DNA of 64,000 nt from Aquarana catesbeiana (lineage: Eukaryota; Chordata; Amphibia; Anura; Ranidae). Each line of letters starts with the position of its first letter. Within the stretch, counting starts at the first letter, position 1. Below the pieces are notes generated by a model that saw only the letters and a program-made list of their open reading frames with translations, was not told where the DNA came from and did not search any database. The DNA lies in contig NC_133328.1 in assembly GCF_042186555.1 (NCBI RefSeq), positions 359,690,676-359,754,675 on the forward strand. The letters run 5' to 3'. Positions 1 to 11,945 of this stretch are shown here, in pieces. The position numbers were made by a program, and so were the translations under genes.

Positions 1-299
1 ACATTTGGTGGCCACTGCAAGCTGCTCTTTCAGCAAATATCACTCTACCTTATACTTTTCTCTATTCAACCATGTCTGGCAGCTACATTTTTTCCTTATG
101 AAAGATATATAATAGAGAAAGCTGCAAAGTTGAAATAAAATGAAAAAAATAAAACAAGGACACGTGCAGGGATAGGAACGGACCAAGGCAGTGGCAGACA
201 TTTTCCGAAGTACAGGCCTTAGTGAAGGACACCAAGGTACATTTCAAATTAAAACCATCAAAAAACACTGTTTACTCTCTGGCCTATCTGTGATCATCA

Positions 300-725
300 G
301 TACAGCCTACCTGTGCCCATCAGTGCCCATCAGTGCCTATCAGTGCAGTCTCATCTGTGCCCACCAGTGCAGCATATTAGTGTCCATCAGCGCAGTCTAT
401 CTGTGCCCATCAGTGCAGTCTATCTGTGCCCATCAGTGCAGCCTCATCTGTGCCCATCAGTGCCCGTGAGTACAGTCTCATCTATGCCCACCAGTGCAGC
501 CTATCTGTGCTCATCAGTGCAGCATATCTGTACCCATCAGTGCCGCCTTTCTGTGCCCAGTGCTGCCTATGTGTGCCCATCAGTGCAGTCCCATCTGTGC
601 CCATCAGTGCAGCATGTGCCCATCAGTGCTCATAAATGCAGTCTCATCAGTGCCTACCTGTGCAGCCTATCTTTGCCCATCAATGCCGTAAATGCAGTCT
701 CATCTGTGCCCACCAGTGCAGCCTA
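300..725. repeat. 23/24-bp GC-richer minisatellite
   Basis: Imperfect tandem array of about 18 units built on cccatcagtgcagtc followed by tatctgtg or tcatctgtg, giving 23- or 24-bp units. Unit length varies and some units are partial. Because stops are rare in the motif, overlapping frames read as repetitive Ala/His/Gln/Cys/Ser peptides. I regard these as artefacts of the repeat and not as genes. Bases 1-299 to the left hold nothing I recognise. Confidence 0.9.
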
Positions 726-1015
726 CCAGAGTTCCAGTCCCTCCCTCCTGTGACTGTCCTGGTCTGCTCCTTCAGAACTTCCGAAGTCAGAACAACACAC
801 TCCAGAGTCCACACTGCACGTAAACTTACTCTACTCCATTTTAGAGTCAGTCTCAGACAATCACTTGGCTTCTTGGGCTTGAGCTGCCTTCCTCCTATCC
901 TGTTCTCTAGTTCTCCCATGACCCGCACTGCCTGGGTTGTTGCTGCACAGAGTCCCAGTCCCTTCCTCACAGAAAGATCACACCGCAGTACGAGTCAGGA
1001 GACTCAGAACTCCAC

Positions 1016-3130
1016 TAGAGTGGGCATTGCCCCCGGTCCAGATGGGCTCCCGATTGAGGTGTACAAATACTATGGAGATATATTAATTCCAGAATTGCTA
1101 AAGGCATTTGGAGGGGCAGCTAGGGAGGGACGATTGCCTGCCTCAATGTTAGAGGCAACCATTATAGTCTTACAGAAAGAAGGGACGTAACCGCGTATAG
1201 GCCAATTTCTCTCTTATGCTCCGATGCCAAAATTTTGGCTAAGGTTCTGGCTGCTAGGCTGAATAGAATTATTCCAAAACTGATCCATCCAGACCAGGCT
1301 GGATTTATAACCAATAGATCCACAACTATGAACATTAGAAGGGCATTTTTAAAATTACAGACCCCAACCGAGAACGAGGGATCAAGAGCTATATTGTCGC
1401 TAGATGTGACTATAGCTTTCGCTAGCGTAGCGTGGAGATATATTTGGAGGGTGTTGGGGAAATTTGGATTCGGTCCCTCCTTCACCGGTTGAATAAAAAT
1501 GCTTTATAACAGGCTCAGTGCTAGACTTAAAATCAATAATGAACTCTCGGATAAGATAGAATTGGAGAGGGGAACAAGACGGGGTGCCCATTGTCACCAC
1601 TGCTCTTTGCGTTGGCAATGGAACCTTTGGCTATCTCCATAAGAAAGAGCTTCGAGATTATGGGCTTTCAGAGGAAAATGGAGGAGAGAATTGCGCTATA
1701 GGCGGACGATATTTTGCTCTTCCTGGGAGATACAGGGCATTCACTGACAAAAGCAATGAGAATAGTGGAGGAATTTGGCAGTTTTACAGGGTTAGAGATA
1801 AACTGGGAGAAGTCTGAGCTTTTACCATTAAACCCCATTAGCGACTTAATAATACCAGGAATACCCCAATTGGTGGTTGTGGATAAATTGAAATACCTGG
1901 GGATAGCCCTGTTGAAAGACCCTAACCAATATATATCTAAAAACCTTATACCACTGCTGGCCAACTTTAAACAAAAATTGGGCATTTGGAAACGGTTTCC
2001 ATTGTCGGTAGCAGGAAGATGTAGCTTAATAAAAATGATCTGGATGCCACAATTGCTGTACATATTGCACAACTCTCCAGTTTGGATATGCAAGAATTGG
2101 TTTAATAAAATCGAGAGCCTTTTTAGGGAGCTAATATGGAAAGGGGGACAAACCAGGATCCGACTTTGTACACTTCAACTCCCAGTGTGGGAAGGTGGAT
2201 TTGCGTTACCCCACCCCGAGCGTTACTATTTGTCATCACAGCTGCAACAGTTAGTGGGCTGTGCTGTCCCGAATGGAGGTACCCCTAATGGAAGAATAAT
2301 GCTAACAGGCGCCCTACATAATTCAATAATTGAAGCATTAGAGGCGGATTCCTTTTGCTATAGGTATCCAACAATTAAAATGATAATTAAAATTTGGAAA
2401 ACAGTTAAAAACAGATGAGATATAATGGGTTTACTGAATACCCACCTCTTTGGTGCAATAGTAACCTGCAGGAAATCCTCCGGATAGGAAAAGCCAGAGA
2501 ATGGGAAAAACAAGGTATTAAAAGGCTGAGACAACTATATGTGGGTAATATTCTTAAAAAATTCTCGGAGTTGAAAAGTCAGTTCAACATTCCGCAGTGC
2601 ACATTTTACACCTACCTACAGATTGGGCATGCCCTTGAAGTCCAGTTCAGGAAACAACCCTTGGAATGGAAAGAAACACACCCCTCTTTCAAAGTATACT
2701 GCAGGTAGGCTCCACTAAGGGTCTAATATCTGAATTATATGGGCAAATAAGTAAAGAGGCCAATGGTGAGGGGAAACTTCACACTGAGAGAGTAAGATGG
2801 GAAGAGGACATAGGGGCAACAACATGGGAGCAGTGGAGGAGAATTCTAGAAATGGGACCGATGGTTTCAGACTGTCCTCCGCAGAAGATATCTCACCTGA
2901 TGTTGTTAAATAGAGTTTACTATACCCCCAGGCAGTTGTTTAAGTTTGGGAGAAGACCTGATGATAAATGCCCTAGATATCAGGGGACTGGCGATCTCAT
3001 ACATATGTTGTGGAGATGCCCCAAGCTGTTCCGATATTGGGAGGGAGTGATCAATACCATGAAAGATATATCTGCAATTATATTAGAGATGGAGGCCATA
3101 GTAGGTATACTGGGGTATAGGAGGGAATGA
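1016..3130 (+). pseudogene. L1-type ORF2 reverse transcriptase remnant
   Basis: Several frames together read as the palm and C-terminal part of an L1-clade ORF2 protein. Visible motifs in order: APGPDGLPIEVYK (about 1030-1070), an ISLL..DAKILAKVLAARL segment (about 1203-1260), HPDQAGFI (about 1285), a degraded SLD...AF block (about 1395), a GTRxG block (about 1575), and an ADDILLFLGD catalytic motif (about 1705-1735) preceded by an in-frame stop. Downstream, 1714-2418, 2415-2708 and 2666-3130 carry the long C-terminal region. At least four frameshifts or stops separate the pieces, so no product is expected. Members of this family nick DNA and copy their own RNA at the target; this copy cannot. 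It is clearly older than the intact L1 at 39758-45814. Confidence 0.8.
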
Positions 3131-3811
3131 GGAGAGAGGAAGAGCACTACTATAGCAATTTTGAGATGCTTGTTCCAAGCTAGGAAAATGATAACATTGG
3201 GTTGGCAATCGAAGGCCCCCCTACAGTTAGAGACTGGATCAGGACAATAAACAAGACCCTCTGTAGAGAAAGAACAGTGTATACAAAGAGAGGTAACCTC
3301 AAGGAATTTGACAGGATGTGGAGGCCCTGGCTGGAAAAAATGAGTCCCGCCGTATAGAATGTAAAAAGCATAACAGAGTCAGAAAAACAACCAGAATAGA
3401 TAAATTAAATAGGAAAAGGAAATGCTAGATAAAGTGGAAGTAAAGGGATAACTAATCTTAATAAGGGAAATAACGCAAAAGGTAATAAAAGATTGATAAA
3501 ATCGATATAGGAATTTAAACATAAGTTCACTTAAAGGAGAGGGGGAGAGTTGGGAAAGAGGGGTGGAATTAAGGTGTAACACTATTTTAAATTTTGGAGG
3601 TGGGTGAGGATGGGGGGGTGAGGCTGTTCCCTTGCCCATGTGGTTTTTATTTATCTATTTGATTATTTCTTAGTATAATGTACTCCCATTCTTGCTTATT
3701 TATTCATTTTACTACGTAGCTAAGATAATGCCCACGTGTGTTCTTTTCCTTTTTTCATATTTTTACTAAATGTTAAAGTTTTGAAAATTGAATAAAGAAT
3801 TAAATTTAAAG
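1016..3811 (+). mobile_element. 5'-truncated L1-type LINE, 3' two thirds of ORF2 plus 3' end
   Basis: A decayed non-LTR retrotransposon runs left to right. Coding similarity begins abruptly near 1016 inside the reverse transcriptase domain, so the endonuclease and ORF1 are missing (5' truncation, typical of LINEs). The coding remnant ends near 3130-3360. A non-coding tail follows, containing AATAAA at about 3791 and an A-rich end near 3811. I did not find a convincing target-site duplication. Bases 726-1015 upstream hold nothing I recognise. Confidence 0.8.
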
Positions 3812-4035
3812 AGTGGGCGGTGCTGGCGCCATGACCCGGCCTGATCTACAACACGGTACACAGAAACTTACAGGAGGAGCAGTGAGTCAAAGTCAGTTAT
3901 TATAAACAAAAAGTCTGCGGTGGCCGCTGACACTAAAAGGACTGCCTACGGACACTGGTGTTCGTGAGCGGACACCTTGCTGATCCCTGGACAAGTGTCG
4001 ATCAAGAAGCAATGGCATGCAGTAAATAAATAAAC

Positions 4036-5560
4036 TAGGGATGGGCGAACGGTTCGGCCCGAGCATTAGTTTGGGCCGAACTTTGGTTGTTTATATGTTC
4101 GGGCGAACACCGAACAGCATGTGGTGTTCGGGGCAAATTCGAAAGCCGCCTGAACACCACGGATGACCCCACCTCCCTCTGATGCCACGAAGGCTTCCAC
4201 ATAGCATCAGAGGGGGCGGGGTCACCCGTTTACGTCACTGGGTGGCCCCGCTCTCAGATTTATAACAGCTGTCACCAATAAGAAGCGGCACTCAGCGGGA
4301 GCCTCCCATAGAGGCAGAGGTGTTGCTTTTTTTTCTTTTTTCGGCTTGTCGGTGGCGTGATAGAAGATGAATGTACATCGCTGGACATTTTTATTTTTTT
4401 TATCTTTTAATAAAGGACTTCTACCAAGCTGTCTCTTGTCTTTTTTACCATTTTTGGCACTTATTTTTGTGAAATGGTAGGGGTACAATGTACCCGTTAG
4501 CAATTCACATTGAAGGGGGAGGGATCTGGGGGTCCCCTTGTTAAAGGGGGCTTCCAGATTCCTTTAAGCCCCCCTCCCACATACCTCCACAACCACCGGA
4601 CAAGGGTTGTGGGGATGAGGCCCTTGTCCCCATCAACATGGGGACAAGGTACTTTGGGGTCAGACCCCAAAGCACCCTCCCCATGTTGAGGGCATCTGGC
4701 CTAGTACAGTTCAGGAGGGGGGGCGCTCTCTCCTCCCCCCTCTTTTCCTGCAGCCTGCCAGGGTGCATGCTCGGATAAGGGTCTGGTATTGATTTTGGGG
4801 GACCCCTACGCCATTTTTAAAAAAATTTGGGTGCAGGATTCCCCTTAAAATCCATGCCAGACCTGAAGGGTCTGGTGTGAATTTTGGGGGGGGGGGACCC
4901 TACACCATTTTTTTTATTTTGGTGCAGGGTTCCCCTTAATTTCCATACCAGACCTGAAGGGCCTGGTATGGATTTTGGGTGGAACCCACGCAATTTTTTA
5001 AACATTTTTGGTTCAGGGTTCCCCTAAATATTCATACCAGACTCAAAGGGCCTGGTAATGGACTGGGGGGAACCCCATGCCATTTTTTTAAAATGAGTTT
5101 TATCTATATTGCCAAGACCCTACACTTCATTACAGCCACAATCAGTTTTAAATGACTTTTTTTCCTTTAGAAATTTCATTTTGCTGCAGTACTGTTCTAA
5201 ACACAGGAAAACTGTGCGACTTTACAGGCATACTATAGACACCCCCCAGGCATGATATTTAAAGGAATATTTTTTTTTTGTTTGTTTCACTTCAAGCATT
5301 AAAAAAATCACTGCTCCCGAAAAAACGGCCATTTTAAAAACTTTTTTTTGCATTGATACATGTCCCCTGGGGCAGGACCCGGGTCCCTAAACACTTTTTA
5401 TGACAATAACTTGCATATAAGCCTTTAAAATAAGCACTTTTGATTTTTCATGTTCGTGTCCCATAGACTTTAACGGTGTTCGTGTGTTCTGCCAAATTTT
5501 TTGCCTGTTCGGATGTTCTGGTGCGAACCGAACCAGGGGGGTGTTTTCGGCTCATCCTTA
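4036..5560. mobile_element. non-autonomous hAT element with exact 8-bp target duplication
   Basis: The left end reads tagggatgggcgaac and the right end ggctcatcctta, imperfect inverted ends matching the hATs at 38539-53991 and 54412-56929. The flanking octamer aaataaac occurs exactly at 4028-4035 and 5561-5568. An 8-bp duplication is the hallmark of hAT transposition. The interior has no transposase. It consists of GC-rich sequence with repeated ccataccagac...ggtctggtat inverted motifs, runs of T or A, and tracts shared with the arms of the foldback hAT at 54.4-56.9 kb. It is a deletion derivative that would have needed a transposase supplied in trans. Confidence 0.85.
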
Positions 5561-5662
5561 AAATAAACCCATGGAATGTAACAAAATTAAATAATGAAAA
5601 ACAACGGTACCCCTAAAGGAATACCAAAGTATAAATGTCAACCGGTATAGATAAACCCAACC

Positions 5663-6042
5663 TAAAGCAGAACTAAACTTTCAAGGCCTCTGGGAGCTCT
5701 TGTCCTAATGTGCAAAAACATTTGCACATTATGGCACACTTGCTTTGAGAGCTAGATGTTTGTGCTTTGTGTTTCCATCTTCTTCCAAGTTTGGAGTCTC
5801 CGGATGTCTTAATTGCCGGGATGACGTAAGTACCGCACATGTGCAGGGGAGTTACTTCATCCCAGAACCCATGGAATGCCAAGATTGGATACTGAGCTGC
5901 GCATTTTTTGATCTATGTACAATTAGAAAGGAAATGCTAGCATGCTGTGAAGAAGTATTTGCAGCAGAAGAGACATACAGAGTCTCTTCTGCTATTACAA
6001 AAATGACCCTTTTTAAAAAAAAAATGTCTTAAGTTCTGCTTT
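5663..6042. mobile_element. MITE-like element, ends aaagcagaact / agttctgcttt
   Basis: About 380 bp bounded by short inverted ends (taaagcagaactaaact on the left, cttaagttctgcttt on the right). The hexamer ccaacc sits directly outside both ends (5657-5662 and 6043-6048), a plausible target duplication. There is no coding capacity that I credit. The superfamily is not resolved; a 6-bp or imperfect 8-bp duplication would be compatible with a hAT-type origin. Confidence 0.5.
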
Positions 6043-6048
6043 CCAACC

Positions 6049-7090
6049 ACTTCAAATTAAATCTAATTGATACAGACAAATGCTAAATTCTAAACAGATT
6101 CTAGCTGCTGATAAAATGAGAACTTACACAATATGCTTGCTTTGTAAGCTTCTATATGTTAATGGAATGTTGCATTTAATAATGGAATAAAGTTGAAAGC
6201 ATCCATTTTGCAAAGTTCAACCTCATTTATAATGACTGCTTTTATACTACCTTAATCCCTTTGTTAAACATTTGTTGTGCTTTTGTAGCAAGTGATTAAG
6301 TACGTGGAGTACCACACCTCTTACTGCCTGCACTTACTGTCAATGAAATTCTACTGTGGTGTGAAAAATAATCCTATAATCTTTAGAGATCTTGCTTTAT
6401 AGGAGATCAAGGCTTCTGTGTAGATAATACGATAAAAATCAGTGAGCGAGAATGAAAAATATTGAAAAAGCCTTAAATTAAAACTGTGCAGAGGGTGTAT
6501 CATGCTTAGTAGTTATTAGTTTTCCTTAAAAGAAAAAAAAAAAAAACAATGGATATTCTTTTATGTATTAAATGAGCAATCCAAAACCTTGACACATTTT
6601 GTAAAGGATGCATAGAGTATCAAGACTCTTTAGTTAAGCTGAGTTTTCAGCTAAAATATTTTCTAATGTGTACAAACTTGGTTATAGCAAAAAATGCACA
6701 AAAAAAATTCAGGGCTTCAATACATTTAAGCAGTAAATTTCCAATACTATGCTGGAAAACCTGCCCTAAGGTCAAGCAATTAATGTCTGCATTTCTGTAG
6801 TCTGGTTTCAAGACTATAGTTGGGGCAAGAAGATCTCACAAAGAAATCAAAATCTGTAAGCAGGTGGCAGGAGCAATTGGGGGTTAGGGTATGTCAGGAT
6901 CAGTGCTGGATGCAAGATTGGTGTCCAGTAGATTTTGACTTGGTGGTTTCAGTCGCTCTGACCCATGTATATATCTTAAATGAGAAGGGTAGTGTGTGTG
7001 TGTGGGGGGGGGAGGCAAGTCAGTAATTATGTAGTTAGTACTTCTAGTTTGGTTTAAGGGGAGCAGTAATGATACGCAATCGATAAGATG
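6049..7090. other. AT-rich stretch without recognised gene or element
   Basis: Unique-looking AT-rich DNA with an A-run near 6530-6546 and a short GT/G-rich tract near 6990-7013. I see no convincing exon, RNA gene or element boundary on either strand. Confidence 0.5.
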
Positions 7091-7092
7091 TA

Positions 7093-8741
7093 CAGTCAGG
7101 TCCATAAATATTGGGACATCGACACAATTCTAATCTTTTAGGCTCTATACACCACTACAATGGATTTGAAATGAAGCAAACAAGATGTGCTTTATTTGCA
7201 GACTTTCAGCTTTAATTTGAGGGTATTTACATCCAAATCAGGCAAACGGTGTAGGAATTACAACAGTTTGTATATGTGCCTCCCAATTTTTAAGGGACCA
7301 AAAGTAATGGGACAGATTAACAATCATCCATCAAACTTTCACTTTTTAATACTTGGCTGCAAATCCTTTGCATTCAATTACAGTGTGAAGTCTGGAACGC
7401 ATAGACATCACCAGACGCTGGGTTTCATTCCTGGTGATGCTCTGCCAGGCTTCTACTGCAACTGTCTTCAGTTCCTGCTTGTTCTTGGGGCATTTTCCCT
7501 TCAGTTTTATCTTCAGCAAGTGAAATGCATGCTCAATCGGATTCAGGTCAGGTAATTGACTTGGCCATTGCATAACATTCCACTTTTTTCCCTTAAAAAA
7601 CTCTTTGGTTGCTTTCGCAGTATGCTTCGGGTCATTGTCCATCTGCACTGTGAAGCGCCGTCCAATGAGTTCTGAAGCATTTTGCTGACTATGAGCAGAT
7701 AATATTGCCCAAAACACTTCAGAATTCATCCTGCTGCTTTTGTCAGCAGTCACATCATCAATAAATACAAGAGAACCAGTTCCATTGGCAGCCATACATG
7801 CCCACACCATGACACTACCACCACCATGCTTCACTGATGAGGTGGTATGCTTTGAATTATGAGCAGTTCCTTTCCTTCTCAATACTCTTCTCTTCCCATC
7901 ACTCTGGTACAAGTTGATCTTGGTCTCATCTGTCCATAGGATGTTGTTCCAGAACTGCGAAGGCTTTTTTAGATGTTGTTTGGCAAACTCTAATCTGGCC
8001 TTCCTGTTTTTGAGGCTCACCAATGGTTTACATCTTGTGGAGAACCCTCTGTATTCACTCTGGTGAAGTCTTCTCTTGATTGTTGACTTTGACACACATA
8101 CACCTACCTCCTGGAGAGTGTTCTTGATCTGGCCAACTGTTGTGAAGGGTGTTTTCTTCAGCAGGGAAAGAATTCTTCGGTCATCCACCACAGTTGTTTT
8201 CCGTGGTCTTCCGGGTCTTTTGGTGTTGCTGAGCTCACTGGTGCGTTCTTTCTTTTTAAGGAGGTTCCAAACAGTTGATTTGGCCACACCTAATGTTTTT
8301 GCTAGCTCTCTGATGGGTTTGTTTTGTTTTTTCAGCCTAATGATGACTTGCTTCACTGATAGTGACAGCTCTTTGGATCTCATATTAAGAGTTGACAGCA
8401 ACAGATTCCATATGCAAATAGCACACTTGAAATTAACTCTGGATCTTTTATCTGCTCCTTGTAAATGGGATAATGAGGGAATAACACACACCTGGCCATG
8501 GAACAGCTGAGCAGCCAATTGTCCCATTACTTTTGGTCCCTTAAAAAGTGGGAGGCACATATACAAACTGTTGTAATTCTTACGCCGTTCACCTGATTTG
8601 GATGTAAATACCCTCAAATTAAATCTGAAAGTCTGCAGTTAAAGCACATCTAGTTCGTTTCATTTCAAATCCATTGTGGTGTTGTATAGAGCCAAAAAGA
8701 TTAGAATTGTGTTGATGTCCCAATATTTATGGACCTGACTG
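7093..8741 (-). mobile_element. complete Tc1-like transposon with IR/DR-type ends
   Basis: A 1649-bp element flanked by TA dinucleotides (7091-7092 and 8742-8743). The outermost bases are cagtcaggtccataaatatt and their reverse complement. Inverted ends extend about 230 bp (7093-7320 against 8514-8741). Each arm has a second, inner copy of the xxaataxtgggaca-type motif (near 7295-7315 and 8516-8535), the inverted/direct repeat arrangement seen in Sleeping Beauty-like Tc1 elements. Both arms are well preserved and the single gene is open, so the copy looks recent. Confidence 0.93.
7346..8383 (-). CDS. Tc1-family DD34E transposase, apparently intact
   Basis: The frame encodes 345 residues, the normal length for a Tc1 transposase. 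I chose the methionine at 8381-8383 because it begins MRSKELS, the usual start in the family; an upstream extension of the open frame reads through the terminal repeat. Residues 1-50 look like the first helix-turn-helix of a paired-like DNA-binding domain, followed by the AT-hook-like KRPGRPRK at 55-62 and a second basic region to about 115. The catalytic domain shows WTDET with D152, the glycine-rich GGGSVMVW at 187-194, DNDPKHT with D249, and NPIEH with E284, so D249 and E284 are separated by the 34 residues that define the DD34E class. The protein would bind the terminal repeats in the nucleus and cut and paste the element at TA. No stop or frameshift is seen. Whether it is expressed cannot be judged. 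Confidence 0.93.
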   Translation of the reverse strand: MRSKELSLSVKQVIIRLKKQNKPIRELAKTLGVAKSTVWNLLKKKERTSELSNTKRPGRPRKTTVVDDRRILSLLKKTPFTTVGQIKNTLQEVGVCVSKSTIKRRLHQSEYRGFSTRCKPLVSLKNRKARLEFAKQHLKKPSQFWNNILWTDETKINLYQSDGKRRVLRRKGTAHNSKHTTSSVKHGGGSVMVWACMAANGTGSLVFIDDVTADKSSRMNSEVFWAILSAHSQQNASELIGRRFTVQMDNDPKHTAKATKEFFKGKKWNVMQWPSQLPDLNPIEHAFHLLKIKLKGKCPKNKQELKTVAVEAWQSITRNETQRLVMSMRSRLHTVIECKGFAAKY

Positions 8742-8743
8742 TA

Positions 8744-9321
8744 CTTGACCTTCTTGCTAGTAATGGAACATTAGACCCTTTGCTCCTGCCAATGTAAGTA
8801 TTACAACAAACAGTACATCAGTGGCAGTGTCATTGTAAACATATATAGCAGCCTGGAGTTTTTTCTTTTTTTTTACTTTCTTGTAGAACTGATCATGTCT
8901 ACATGCTGAGGAAGGTTCCCTCCCATCTGACACCCCCCCCAGCATGTGTCCCAAGCTTACCTGTCCCTTCTTGGTGCCCACCATAGCAGATGTCAGACCC
9001 TGGTAATATGAACCTGTATGTACTCAGAGCTGTCAAACCTTGGCTGTTCTGGCCAGGAAAGATGTCTTCTTAAGGAGAATCTGGCACCTGCACTATGCTA
9101 TCATATAGGGCTTATCAGTTCAGTTAAAGGAAAGAAAAACTTTTTAAAAAAATCAAAGTTTTATAAAACAAATAAATAATCGACACACATAACTGAACAA
9201 AAGTGTATGCCGCATGCACTCATGAATGAAAATGATGATTGCAACATGCATATTAGGTATTGCTGTGCATGCCAGTGGGAGCATTATTTCTAAAGCTATC
9301 ATTCATAGGTAATGCTAAATA
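8744..9321. other. no recognised gene or element
   Basis: Spacer between two Tc1 elements. It contains short homopolymer runs (T-rich near 8860-8880, C-run near 8932) and no frame with recognisable similarity. Confidence 0.5.
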
Positions 9322-9323
9322 TA

Positions 9324-10942
9324 CAGTATCTCACAAAAGTGAGTACACATTTTTGTAAATATTTTATTATATCTTTTCATGTGACAACACTGAAGAAATG
9401 ACACTTTGATACAATGTAATGTACTGAGTGTACAGGTTGTATACAAGTGTAAATTTGCTGTCCCCTCAAAATAACTCAACACACAGGCATTCATGTCTAA
9501 ACCGCTGGCAACGAAAATGAGTACACCCCTCACTCACAAGTGAAAATGTCCAAATTGGGCCCAAAGTGTTAATATCTTGTGTGGCCACCATTATTTTCCA
9601 GCACTGCCTTAACCTTCTTGGGTATGGAGTTCACCAGAGCTTCTCAGGTTGCCACTTTAGTCCTCTTCCACTCCTCCATGATGACATCACAGAGCTGGTG
9701 GATGTTAGAGACCTTGCACTCCTCCACCTTTCGTTTGTGGATGCCCCACATATACTCAATAGGGTTTAGGTCTGGAGAAATGCCAGTCCATCAACTTTAC
9801 CCTCAGCTTCTTTAGCAAGGCAGTGGTCATCTTGGAGGTGTGTTTGGGGTCGTTATCATGTTGGAATACTGCCCTGCAGCCCAGTCTCTGAAGGGAGGGA
9901 ATCCAGCTCTGCTTCAGTATGTCACAGTACATGTTGGCATTCATGGTTCCCTCAATGAACTGTAGCTCTCCAGTGCTGACAGCACTCATGCAGCCCCACA
10001 CCATGACACTTCCACCACCATGCTTGACTGTAGGCAAAACACACTTGTCTTTGTACTCCTCACCTGGTTGCCACCACACATGCTTGACACCACCTTAACC
10101 AAATAGGTTTATCTTGGTCTCATCATACCACAGGACTTGGTTCCTGTAATCCATGTCCTTAGTCTGTGTGTCTTCCACAAACTGTTTGCGGGCTTTCTTT
10201 TGCATCATCTTTAGAAGAGGCTTCCTTCTGGGATGACAGCCATGCAGACCAATTTGATGCAGTGTGGCGTATGGTCTGAGCACTGACAGGCTGACCCCCA
10301 CCCATTCACCCTCTGCAGCAATGCTGGCAGCACTCCCAAAGATAACCTTTGGATATGACGCTGAGCATGTGCACTCAACTTCTTTGATCGACCATGGCGA
10401 GGCCTGTTCTAAGTGGAACCTGTCCTGTTAAACCACTGTGTGGTCTTGGCCACCATGCTGCAGCGAAGTTTCAGAATCTTGGCAATCTTCTTATAGCCTA
10501 GGCCATCTTCATGTAGAGCAACAATTCTTTTTTTCAGATCCTCAGAGAGTTCTTTACCATGAGGTGCCATGTTGAACTTCCAGTGACCAGTATGAGAGAG
10601 TGAGAGTGATAACACCAAATTTAACACACCTGCTCTCCATTCACACTTGAGACCTTGTAACACTAAGGAGTCACGTGACACCAGGGAGGGAAAATGGTTA
10701 ATTGGGCCCAATTTGGCCGTTTTTACTTAGGAGTGTACTCACTTTTGTTGCCAACGGTTTAGACAAAAATGGCTATGTGTTGAGTTATTTTGCATGGACA
10801 GCAAATTTACACTGTTATACAAGCTGTACACTCACTACTTTACATTGAAACAAAGTGTAATTTCTTCAGTGTTGTCACATGAAAAGATATAATAAAATAT
10901 TTACAAAAATGTGAGGGGTGTACTCACTTTTGTGAGATACTG
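9324..10942 (-). mobile_element. decayed Tc1-like transposon, second lineage
   Basis: A 1619-bp element between TA dinucleotides (9322-9323 and 10943-10944). The ends read cagtatctcacaaaagtgag and its reverse complement. Inverted repeats of roughly 240 bp (9324-9563 against 10699-10942) include an internal second gtgtactcactttt-type motif in the right arm. Terminal sequence and protein differ from the element at 7093-8741, so this is a separate family. The gene is broken. Confidence 0.92.
9569..10570 (-). pseudogene. Tc1-like transposase pseudogene
   Basis: Minus-strand fragments align in order with a Tc1 transposase: a start MAPHGKELSEDLKKRI (from 10570), a helix-turn-helix region, a WYDETKINLFG block holding the first Asp (about 10100), GGGSVMVWGCM (about 10000-10035), and HDNDPKHTS with the second Asp (about 9835-9860). 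A frameshift near 9770-9785 precedes a segment of the type PDLNPIE that carries the expected Glu. Further frameshifts occur near 10090 and between 10300 and 10410. Length and order are otherwise normal. The copy is inactive. Confidence 0.88.
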
Positions 10943-10944
10943 TA

Positions 10945-11269
10945 TGTGCTTTTAAAGCATCATATATACACAATTTTGGGTAGCATAGTTCTTCACAATT
11001 TCACAAGCATGTGTAATTTTGAGACTTGATATATTTGATATTTATTAACTTGACTTAACTTGACACAACCTCAAATTTGACATTTTATCAAAAATGGGGT
11101 ACTATATTGTGTTTGTGGACACTAATTTTAAGATGTACTGTATATTTAATAAACAGTAGCACAATTATTGTGTGACATAAAAAAAATGCTGCTACCAGTT
11201 TGTGCAGGGACTCTGATTTCTGAAAATGTATATTTTTTTTGGGGGGGGGGGGGGTGCTGTTAGTAATTT
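10945..11269. other. no recognised gene; G-run near 11239-11253
   Basis: AT-rich sequence ending in a long homopolymeric G tract. Nothing coding is visible. Confidence 0.5.
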
Positions 11270-11640
11270 AAAAAAGAGAATACAGAATTTCCTCTAAGTG
11301 CAGACTTTTACTGTTCAATAAAAAGAGTAATGTAGGCAACTCACATTTATTAGGATTAAAAGGGTGCATCAACAAGTCCATCTCCGGTGGGGAGGAGTCA
11401 ACATCGACGCTAATTTGGAGCAGGCTGTATGTAGAGGAGAGCCAGGAAAGAGCGGTGGAGCACTTGTCAGGTGTAATGATGTTACCGGGCGTGTCACAAT
11501 GCATTTCCAAGTGTGCTCACTGTCTCGCCTGTCCAGTCAGGTGCGCTCTTTTGTCAAGCAATGCGTATGGAGCTGGTTGGATATTCAATATATGGCGCTA
11601 ACTACTGGTTTGAACCGGAAATGTATAATACTTGATGCAT
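11270..11640 (-). mobile_element. terminal fragment of the PLE family at 25.2-30.6 kb
   Basis: The reverse complement of this block matches, in order, the 3' end of the Penelope-like element on the plus strand: bases 28150-28364 (around accagtagttagcgctatat and cctggctctcctct) and then 30454-30640 (around gatggacttgtt and gtgagttgcctacatta). In this copy the two halves are contiguous, so it preserves the empty site for the LTR-like insertion at 28365-30453. The fragment carries no reverse transcriptase and appears truncated at both ends. Confidence 0.8.
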
Positions 11641-11642
11641 AA

Positions 11643-11945
11643 GTTACCCAGGAGAGGTAGTTCCCAAAGCAGACAGATCCACTTTATCAGTTGAGCCTGT
11701 TACACATAATGATCATCCCTATATAGGCTTCATATCCCCTTCACATGACAGCCTATTCAGTCAAAACAATCCCATTTCAATAAAAAGTACAGGTCAGGCC
11801 GTCATCAGTCTGAGAAACCAGCCATGCCGATCTATTAGCCTAAGCATTTCTAGCAAGTAAACACATTCCAAGTCAAACTCAGATAATAGGAATAACATGG
11901 AAATATACAGAACAGAAACAGCATAGAAACATCATTAACCCTTCA
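11643..11945 (-). repeat. candidate LTR end of the ERV; shares 160 bp with 25006-25165
   Basis: Bases 11784-11945 are closely similar, in the same orientation, to 25006-25165 (around gtacaggtcaggccg and tctagcaagtaaacacattcc). Read on the minus strand, the block holds a TATA-like cctatatagg (about 11728-11737) and lies beyond the env remnant of the minus-strand retrovirus, where a 3' LTR would be expected. Exact LTR ends are not clear, and the identity as an LTR is inference. Confidence 0.4.

Noticed and set aside
313..753. 146-codon open frame with Cys/His/Gln-rich repeats
   Set aside because: It lies inside a minisatellite and two other frames of the same strand are also open. No domain, no start context and no exon structure.
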